Source of the DNA: Streptantibioticus cattleyicolor NRRL 8057 = DSM 46488 | GTDB taxonomy: Bacteria; Actinomycetota; Actinomycetes; Streptomycetales; Streptomycetaceae | Reading direction: 5' to 3' | DNA: 64,000 bases | Assembly (NCBI RefSeq): GCF_000240165.1 | Contig: NC_017586.1 | Location: 3,596,001-3,660,000 of the forward strand | Shown: one piece after another, positions 57,770-64,000 of the stretch | How positions within the stretch are numbered: the first letter of the stretch is position 1 | Layout: each line of letters starts with the position of its first letter | Made by a program: the position numbers and the translations under genes | The notes under the pieces: model-generated | What the model saw: only the letters and a program-made list of their open reading frames with translations | What the model was told of the DNA's origin: nothing | The model's database searches: none

Positions 57770-58603
57770 CCGCTGGGCGCTGAGCCAAAGCCCGGGTCCC
57801 GCCCCCGCCGGCCGGCCGCCCCCGGGCGAGGTGCCCCCGGTGGATCCCCGCCCCCCGCGTTGCCCGGCCGTTCCCTGGCCCAACGCCACCCCGCCGGTGT
57901 CGCGGGTTGGGGTGCTCCCGGTGGGCCCTGGCCCATTGGGGGGCCTCGGCCGGCCCAGCTGCCCCTGGTTCCGGCCCCCGGTTGCCTGGCGGTTCCCTGG
58001 CTCCGGCCCAACGGCCGCCCCGGCTGCCCGGCCACTCCCCGGCCCCGTCCGCCCCGCAGGCCTTGCAGGATCGAGGTGCCCCGGCGGACTCCCGCCCGGG
58101 CCCAACCGTCCTGGCCTACCCGGCGTTCCCTGGCGGGTCGGCTGCTCGCCGTCCGGGGCGGGGGGCATACGGACACGGGTCCTGGCGGCGGTATCGGGCC
58201 CTGGTCCGTGCCGGACGGCCCGGGGGTCCCGGACCGGGGCCGTCCCTGACGCACCGTCAGTTATCGGCCCGCCTCCCCGGGGCTCCTTCGGGGGCGTTCG
58301 GGCTGCGCGTTGTGATGTGCGTCACTCGGGGGATCTTGGCTGGAAAGGGAAGGGTGGCGGAAAGGCGCGGGGGGAGGGGTGAGCTGCGGGGGTGGGGGTC
58401 AGTCGGATGGCGCTGAGGGGGCGTCATCGCGGTGGAAGTGGACGAATCCGTACATAAACTGGTCGGACCGCTTCGGAACCCGAGGCAATTCGGCCGCGTC
58501 TTAGGTCGCGTGTGCGAGTTCGGCCGGGCCGGCGTCCTGGCCTCGTACACGCCGAGGCGTGGACCAGGACCAGAAGTAGACGACCGCGGATGGCGGGGAC
58601 TGT
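57770..58603. other. Gene-free GC-rich stretch
   Basis: About 830 bp without a convincing gene. The first 450 bp is C/G-rich with many CCCGG runs and frames on both strands that lack recognisable protein features. A possible CRP-like site TGTGATGTGCGTCACTC occurs at 58311-58327. The last 170 bp holds the upstream region of the deacetylase-like gene. No RNA gene or repeat of the main family is seen. Confidence 0.5.
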
Positions 58604-59839
58604 ATGCGTGCGATGACCCGAAGGAGCTTGCTCACGGCGACCGCGGGGGCCGCGATGGGCACCGTGGCCGGGTGCGGCGGGGGGAGCGGAGGCTCCCGGC
58701 CCAACGCCGCGCCCCCGGCCGCCTCGGTCTCCCAGGGGGCCACCGCCCAGCCCACCGGCACCCCGATAGGCGACGGCTCCACCGCCGACACCGGCCCGCA
58801 GCCGTTCCAGCCCGAGGCCGAACGGCTCGCCCCCGGCCAGACGCCGCCGCAGTTCGTCATCTTCTCCTGGGACGGCGCCGGCGAACTCGACAACGGCCTG
58901 TTCGCCCGGTTCCGCAAGCTCGCCCAGGACCACGACGCGAAGATGACGTTCTTCCTCTCCGGGCTGTACGTCCTGCCGGAGTCGAAGAAGCACCTGTACC
59001 GTCCGCCGAACAACCCGATAGGCGCATCGGCCATCGGCTACTTCAGCGACAAGCACATACGGATGACCCTGGAGCAGGTACGGCTCGCCTGGCTCGAAGG
59101 GCACGAGATAGGCACCCACTTCAACGGGCACTTCTGCGACGGGCACGGCTCGGTCGGCAACTGGACCCCGGCACAGTGGGAGAGCGAGACCCGGCAGGCC
59201 GTGGAGTTCGTCACCCGCTGGCGGACCAACACCGGCTTCACCGACCTCCCGCCGCTCCCCTTCGACTACCACAAGGAACTCAAGGGCGGACGCACCCCGT
59301 GTCTGCTCGGCCAGAAGAACTGGCTGCCCACGGCGAAGAAGCTCGGCTTCCGCTACGACGCCAGCTCCTCCGGCGGCCTGCAGATATGGCCCGGCAAGCT
59401 GCACGACGTATGGGACCTGCCGTTGCAGTCCATACCCTTCCCGGGCCGCAAGTTCGAGGTCCTCTCGATGGACTTCAACATGATGTTCAACCAGTCGGGC
59501 AACGCCACCAAGAGCGACCCGCGCAACTACCCCGCCTGGCGTGAACAGGCCGCCCAGGCGTACATCGCCGGCTTCCACCGGGCCTACGAGACCAACCGCG
59601 CCCCGCTGTTCATCGGCAACCACCTGGAGCAGTGGAACGGCGGCATCTACATGGACGCCGTCGAGCAGGCCCTCAAGCACATCGCCTCCCTCGGCAAGCG
59701 CGACGTGCGCCTGGTCTCCTTCAAGCAGTTCGTCAACTGGCTCGACGTCCAGGACCCCCGTCTGGTGGCCAAGCTGCGCACCCTCAACGTCGGCGAGCGG
59801 CCCAAGGAGGGCTGGAAGGCGTTCACCGCCGCGGTGTGA
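58604..59839 (+). CDS. Polysaccharide deacetylase-like lipoprotein (Tat-type signal)
   Basis: This 411-residue exported protein has twin-arginine signal MTRRSLLTATAGAAMGTVAGCGG, whose lipobox Cys is in AGCG. A NodB-like domain follows, with a possible metal Asp in FSWDGAGE and the HxxxH-like HFNGH in GHEIGTHFNGHFCDGHG. No other clear NodB motif was confirmed, so catalytic activity is uncertain. It could modify cell-wall or extracellular polysaccharide. It is upstream of the cytochrome c operon but probably a separate unit. ATG 58604. Confidence 0.78.
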   Translation: MRAMTRRSLLTATAGAAMGTVAGCGGGSGGSRPNAAPPAASVSQGATAQPTGTPIGDGSTADTGPQPFQPEAERLAPGQTPPQFVIFSWDGAGELDNGLFARFRKLAQDHDAKMTFFLSGLYVLPESKKHLYRPPNNPIGASAIGYFSDKHIRMTLEQVRLAWLEGHEIGTHFNGHFCDGHGSVGNWTPAQWESETRQAVEFVTRWRTNTGFTDLPPLPFDYHKELKGGRTPCLLGQKNWLPTAKKLGFRYDASSSGGLQIWPGKLHDVWDLPLQSIPFPGRKFEVLSMDFNMMFNQSGNATKSDPRNYPAWREQAAQAYIAGFHRAYETNRAPLFIGNHLEQWNGGIYMDAVEQALKHIASLGKRDVRLVSFKQFVNWLDVQDPRLVAKLRTLNVGERPKEGWKAFTAAV

Positions 59840-59943
59840 GCCGGCGGCTCGCCGGTGGCACGTTCTTCCAGGTCGCGGGGGACGCGCCGGGCCAGGGCGG
59901 GGGGTGCCCGAGGGCACGGGGACGGCCATGCGAAACTTTTCAC

Positions 59944-60558
59944 ATGAGTCTGACGCGCGCCCCGCACCCGCGCCCGCACCGCCGTGCCGCGGCGGCCCTG
60001 GCCGTCGGCGCGGCCCTGGCAGTGACCCTGGCCGGCTGCGGCTCCGACGGGTCGTCCTCGGGCGGGTCGCAGACGAAGTTCGTCGCCGGCACCGGCCAGA
60101 TCAGCACCCTGGCGGCGGCCAACCGCCCGGCCGCACCGGACATCTCCGGCACGACGGTCGACGGGTCGCAGCTGTCGCTGAACTCGTTCAAGGGCAAGGT
60201 CGTCGTCCTCAACGTGTGGGGATCGTGGTGCGACCCGTGCCGCGCCGAAGCCCCCAACTTGGCCAAGGTCGCCAAGGCCACCGCGGCCGAGGGCGTCCAG
60301 TTCGTCGGGATCAACACCCGCGACTACGACACCGCGCAGGCCCGCAGCTTCGAACGCGGCTTCGGGATCACCTACCCGAGCCTGTACGACCCGGACGGCA
60401 AGCTGCTGGGCAAGTTCCCGCGCGGCAGCCTGCCCCCGCAGTCCATCCCCACCACCTTGATCATCGACCGCCACGGCCGGATCGCGGTGCGGGCGCTCAA
60501 GGCGCTGGGCGAGGACGAACTGCGCAAGGCGCTCGACCCGATCGTCGCGGAGAAGTGA
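59944..60558 (+). CDS. resA: TlpA/ResA-type thiol-disulfide lipoprotein
   Basis: This 204-residue membrane-anchored thioredoxin-like protein has lipobox LAVTLAGCGS, a thioredoxin fold with redox motif WCDPC (GSWCDPCRAEAPNL) and cis-Pro PQSIPTTLIID. It is expected to reduce apocytochrome c cysteines before heme attachment. ATG 59944 gives the lipoprotein start. It begins the resA-ccdA-resB-ccsB operon. Confidence 0.9.
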   Translation: MSLTRAPHPRPHRRAAAALAVGAALAVTLAGCGSDGSSSGGSQTKFVAGTGQISTLAAANRPAAPDISGTTVDGSQLSLNSFKGKVVVLNVWGSWCDPCRAEAPNLAKVAKATAAEGVQFVGINTRDYDTAQARSFERGFGITYPSLYDPDGKLLGKFPRGSLPPQSIPTTLIIDRHGRIAVRALKALGEDELRKALDPIVAEK

Positions 60559-60559
60559 C

Positions 60560-61321
60560 GTGATCGCCCTGGCCGCCGCCGACGTCAACCGGACCGTGCT
60601 GTCCGGAGCGCTGCTGCTGGCGATCCCGGTCGCCCTCCTCGGCGGTCTGGTCTCCTTCTTCTCGCCATGCGTGCTGCCGCTGGTGCCCGGCTACCTCTCC
60701 TACGTCACCGGGGTCTCCGGCGCCGACCTCGGCAACGCCCGGCGCGGCCGGATGGCGCTCGGCGGCTCGCTGTTCGTCCTCGGCTTCACCGCGGTCTTCG
60801 TCTCCGGCGGGGCGCTCTTCGGCTTCTTCGGGTCCACCCTCCAAGCGCACCGGGACGTGATCACGCGTGTCCTGGGCGGCCTCACCATCGTGCTGGGGCT
60901 GGCGTTCATGGGCGCGCTGCCCGGGGTGTTCCAGCGGGAGCTGCGGGTGCACAAGCGCCCCTCGATCGGACTGGTCGGCGCACCGCTGCTCGGCGTCCTC
61001 TTCGGGCTGGGGTGGACGCCGTGCCTGGGGCCGACGCTGGCGTCGGTGGAGGCGCTCTCCGCCTACCAGGCGAGCGCGGCGCGCGGCGCGCTGCTCACCG
61101 CGGCGTACTGTGTCGGGCTCGGCCTGCCGTTCATCCTGGCGGCGGTGGCGTTCCGGCGGGCGCTGGGCGCGTTCTCGTTCGTCAAGCGGCACTACGCCTG
61201 GGTGATGCGGATCGGCGGCGGCATGCTCGTCCTGGTGGGCGTGCTGCTGATCACGGGGGCCTGGGACCGGGTGGTCTACCAGATGCAGATCTGGTCCAGC
61301 AGCTTCAACGTGGGGATCTGA
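60560..61321 (+). CDS. ccdA: Cytochrome c biogenesis protein CcdA
   Basis: This 253-residue membrane protein has about 6 hydrophobic segments and the two conserved cysteines in SFFSPCVLPLVPGYLSY and GWTPCLGPTLAS. CcdA passes reducing equivalents from cytoplasmic thioredoxin to ResA. It starts 1 bp after the resA stop (GTG 60560), so the two are translationally coupled. Confidence 0.95.
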   Translation: MIALAAADVNRTVLSGALLLAIPVALLGGLVSFFSPCVLPLVPGYLSYVTGVSGADLGNARRGRMALGGSLFVLGFTAVFVSGGALFGFFGSTLQAHRDVITRVLGGLTIVLGLAFMGALPGVFQRELRVHKRPSIGLVGAPLLGVLFGLGWTPCLGPTLASVEALSAYQASAARGALLTAAYCVGLGLPFILAAVAFRRALGAFSFVKRHYAWVMRIGGGMLVLVGVLLITGAWDRVVYQMQIWSSSFNVGI

Positions 61322-61324
61322 TCC

Positions 61325-63079
61325 ATGCGCAGCACCGGAACCGGCGGCGGGGCCTCCCAGGTCACCGAGGCCGCCGACGCCTCGGCGGAGTCGGCCGCCG
61401 AGGCGATCAGCACCGCGCCGCGTGAGGAGGAGCCCGGCGCCGGCGAGGTGACCATGCCCAAGCTGGGCGTCATCGGCTGGGTGCGCTGGATGTGGCGGCA
61501 GCTCACCTCGATGCGGGTGGCGCTGATCCTGCTCTTCCTGCTGTCGCTGGCGGCGATCCCCGGCTCGCTGGTGCCGCAGGAGAGCAGCGACCCGGTCAAG
61601 GTCAACGACTTCCTGGCCAAACACACCACGCTGGGCCCGATCTACGACAAGCTGGGGCTCTTCCACGTCTACGGCTCGGTGTGGTTCTCGGCGATCTACA
61701 TCCTGCTGTTCGTCTCGCTGGCCGGCTGCATCGTGCCGCGTTCCTGGCAGTTCGTGGGCCAGCTGCGGTCGGCGCCGCCGCGTGCCCCGCGCAAGCTGGA
61801 CCGGATGCCGGCGTACGCCACCTGGACCACCGAGGCCGATCCGGACGAGGTCCTCCAGGCGGCCCGCAAGGCGCTGCGGGGCCGCCGTTACCGGGTGGCG
61901 CCGGAGAACGGCGACTCGGTGGCCGCCGAACGCGGTTACCTGCGCGAGGCCGGCAACCTGCTCTTCCACATCGCCCTGTTCGGGCTGCTGATCGCGTTCG
62001 CGGTGGGCACCTTGTGGAAGTCGGACGGCAACAAGCTGGTGGTGCAGGGCGGCGGCTTCACCGACAACCTCACCCAGTTCGACGACTTCCGGCACGGCGC
62101 CCTGTTCGACCCGGGCGACCTGGCGCCGTTCGGCTTCAAGCTCGACGCCTTCCACGCCACGTACGCCCCCTCCGGCCCCAACCGGGGCACCCCGCGCACC
62201 TTCCGCGCCGACGTGACCTACTCCGGCGCCGACGGCGTGCCGCACCGGACCTCGGTGCGCGTCAACGAGCCGCTGGAGATCGAGGGCAACAAGGTCTACG
62301 TCACCGGCCACGGCTACGCCCCCGTGGTGACCGTCCGGGACGGGCGGGGCGACGTGGCCTACAAGGGCCCGGTGCCGTTCCTGACGATGGGCGACGGCGG
62401 GATCACCTCGCAGGGCGTGATCAAGGTGCCGGACGCCTTCGGCAAGGACGGCCGCAAGGACCAGCTCGGCTTCTCCGGGCTCTTCACCCCGACCTTCGCG
62501 CTGGACGCCAAGAACGGCCCGCACTCCTCGTTCCCGGCGCTCGACTTCCCCGTGCTGGTGCTCACCGCCTACCACGGCGACCTGGGGATGGACGCCGGGC
62601 TGCCCCAGAACGTCTACCAGCTGGACACCGCCGGCAAGCGGCTCACCCAGTTCAAGCAGGCCAACGGCGAGCCGCTGCGGCAGTTCCTGCGGCCCGGGGA
62701 CACCATGGCGCTGCCCGGCGGCGCCGGCTCGCTCACCTTCGACCGGATCGACCAGTGGGCCAACTTCGAGATCGTCCACCAGCCCGGCAACGGGCTCGCC
62801 CTCGCCAGCGCGGTGTGCATGCTCGCCGGACTGGCCGGCTCGCTGTTCATCCAGCGCCGCCGGGTGTGGGTGCGGGCCCGCCAGGACGACGACGGGCGCA
62901 CCGTCGTCGAACTCGCCGGCCTCGGCCGCAGCGAGTCCCCCAAGCTCGGCGAGGAACTGGCGGTACTGGTCGACCGGGTGCACGCCGCGGCGCCCACCGC
63001 CCCCGAACCGCCCCCGCCGCCGGCCGGACCGGAAGAACCCCTGCCCACGAAGGACCGCTCGGACAAGGAGCACGCGTGA
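61325..63079 (+). CDS. resB: Cytochrome c biogenesis protein ResB
   Basis: This 584-residue protein has a charged N-terminus, three N-terminal membrane segments (MRVALILLFLLSLAAIPGSLVPQ, YGSVWFSAIYILLFVSLAGCIVP, LLFHIALFGLLIAFAVG), a large exterior domain and a final membrane segment near residue 500. ResB and CcsB form the System II heme-lyase complex. It starts 3 bp after the ccdA stop and overlaps ccsB by ATG/GTG. Confidence 0.95.
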   Translation: MRSTGTGGGASQVTEAADASAESAAEAISTAPREEEPGAGEVTMPKLGVIGWVRWMWRQLTSMRVALILLFLLSLAAIPGSLVPQESSDPVKVNDFLAKHTTLGPIYDKLGLFHVYGSVWFSAIYILLFVSLAGCIVPRSWQFVGQLRSAPPRAPRKLDRMPAYATWTTEADPDEVLQAARKALRGRRYRVAPENGDSVAAERGYLREAGNLLFHIALFGLLIAFAVGTLWKSDGNKLVVQGGGFTDNLTQFDDFRHGALFDPGDLAPFGFKLDAFHATYAPSGPNRGTPRTFRADVTYSGADGVPHRTSVRVNEPLEIEGNKVYVTGHGYAPVVTVRDGRGDVAYKGPVPFLTMGDGGITSQGVIKVPDAFGKDGRKDQLGFSGLFTPTFALDAKNGPHSSFPALDFPVLVLTAYHGDLGMDAGLPQNVYQLDTAGKRLTQFKQANGEPLRQFLRPGDTMALPGGAGSLTFDRIDQWANFEIVHQPGNGLALASAVCMLAGLAGSLFIQRRRVWVRARQDDDGRTVVELAGLGRSESPKLGEELAVLVDRVHAAAPTAPEPPPPPAGPEEPLPTKDRSDKEHA

Positions 63080-64000
63080 CCATCGCTGCCGCGGTCAACG
63101 ACAACGTCGCCAGCATCAGCAACTACCTGCTCTACTCCGCGATGGCCGTCTACACGCTGGCCTTCCTCGCGCACATCGCGGAATGGACCTTCGGCAGCCG
63201 CAGCCGGGTCGGCCGCACCGCGGCGGCGCTGTCGGCCACGCCCGCCACCACCACCACCGCCCCGGCCGTACGGGTGGCCCGGCGCGGCGGCGGCACCGCG
63301 GTGCTGGAGCGCCCCAAGGTCGTCACCCGGGACGTCTCGGCCGACCGCGGGGTCGGCGACGGCGACGGGGCGGCCGGCAAGAGCGAGCGCGGTGAGCTGT
63401 ACGGCCGGATCGCCATCTCGCTGACCACCCTGGCCTGGCTGCTCCACCTCGGCGCGGTCACCGCCCGCGGCATCTCGGTGGGCCGGGCGCCCTGGGGCAA
63501 CCTGTACGAGTTCTCGGTCACCCTGGCGCTGGTGGCGATCACCCTGTACCTGGGGCTGCTGGCGCTGCGCAAGAACGTCCGCTGGGCCGGGCTCTTCCTG
63601 GTGACCACCGTGCTGCTGTCGCTGGGGCTGGCGGTCAACAACCTCTACGCCGCCGACGACCAGCTGGTGCCGGCGCTCCACTCCTACTGGCTGTGGATCC
63701 ACGTCAGCTGCGCCATCATCTGCGGCGGCGCCTTCCACGTGGGCGCCATCGCCACGGTGCTCTACCTGTTCCGGGACCGCTACGAGGCGGCGCTGGCCGA
63801 CGGGCGGGACGGCGGCAGGTTCGCCTCCATGCTGAGCCGGCTGCCGGCCGCGGCGACGCTGGACAAGTTCTCGTACCGGATCAACGCGGCGATCTTCCCG
63901 CTGTGGACGTTCACCATCATCGCCGGCTCCATCTGGGCCGAGTCGGCGTGGGGCCGCTACTGGGGCTGGGACCCCACCGAGACCTGGTCGTTCATCACCT
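63076..64000 (+). CDS. ccsB: Cytochrome c biogenesis protein CcsB, 3' truncated by the window edge
   Basis: This partial membrane protein runs off the end of the window. The conserved WWD motif begins WGRYWGWDPTETWSFIT (63950-64000), the heme-handling site of CcsB/CcmC/CcmF proteins. GTG 63076 overlaps the resB stop. Residues 40-100 are a low-complexity linker (TPATTTTAPAVRVARR and similar). Confidence 0.93.
   Translation, partial: MTIAAAVNDNVASISNYLLYSAMAVYTLAFLAHIAEWTFGSRSRVGRTAAALSATPATTTTAPAVRVARRGGGTAVLERPKVVTRDVSADRGVGDGDGAAGKSERGELYGRIAISLTTLAWLLHLGAVTARGISVGRAPWGNLYEFSVTLALVAITLYLGLLALRKNVRWAGLFLVTTVLLSLGLAVNNLYAADDQLVPALHSYWLWIHVSCAIICGGAFHVGAIATVLYLFRDRYEAALADGRDGGRFASMLSRLPAAATLDKFSYRINAAIFPLWTFTIIAGSIWAESAWGRYWGWDPTETWSFIT

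Noticed and set aside
57770-58430. Plus and minus frames in the GC-rich stretch after the phosphatase
   Set aside because: Compositionally biased, no motifs, and no consistent start with a ribosome-binding site.

Overview
This is a high-GC actinobacterial chromosome segment, almost certainly from Streptomyces or a close Streptomycetaceae relative. The 16S gene is of Streptomyces type, and the window carries a bldN/rsbN developmental pair, a rex-hemA-hemC-hemD-hemB operon with a Rex operator, a class I lysyl-tRNA synthetase facing argS, a SARP regulator, a SpoIIE-type phosphatase and GC-rich genes with many GTG starts. No similarity search was possible; family names come from motifs and gene order read by eye.

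Layout. 1-13.7 kb: the 3' part of an asparagine-synthase-like (lasso-cyclase-type) gene, a long intergenic repeat, an AfsR/SARP regulator, a membrane-anchored ECF-type sigma factor with a roughly 400-residue Gly-X-Y stretch, a TetR regulator, a type II NADH dehydrogenase and a PAS-SpoIIE-HATPase protein. 13.7-17.1 kb: a second copy of the repeat interrupted by an 869-bp IS5-type element, then a divergent MFS/MarR pair. 17.1-22.8 kb: a complete 16S-23S-5S rRNA operon with a strong terminator. 22.9-28.9 kb: an MFS gene, acuC, an unassigned conserved gene, then a bdtA-like regulator, ribosomal protein bS22, an epimerase and an acyltransferase. 29-40 kb: rsbN, bldN, a HAD phosphatase, a glutaredoxin-like protein, a DEDDh exonuclease and the rex-hem operon. 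40-45.4 kb: an HTH/TPR regulator, a third repeat copy (inverted), and an ArsR-MgtA pair. 45.3-54.8 kb: an LCP ligase, argS, lysS, two DUF3558 lipoproteins, rtcB and an SDR. 55-64 kb: a small conserved protein, hemL, a histidine phosphatase, a deacetylase-like lipoprotein and a cytochrome c maturation operon (resA-ccdA-resB-ccsB, the last running off the end).

How the genes fit together: hemA, hemC, hemD and hemB, together with hemL, supply all steps from glutamyl-tRNA to uroporphyrinogen III. Rex links this to NADH redox state, and the cytochrome c genes use the resulting heme. bldN and rsbN form a developmental sigma/anti-sigma switch with a plausible BldN-type promoter between them.

The most unusual signals are: (i) a three-copy intergenic repeat family built around 70-nt inverted arms separated by 135-136 nt, in which the arm sequences co-vary between copies; (ii) the sigma factor whose Gly-X-Y domain lies between two hydrophobic segments; and (iii) in-frame tandem amino-acid repeats inside otherwise conserved folds (SARP winged helix, SDR).
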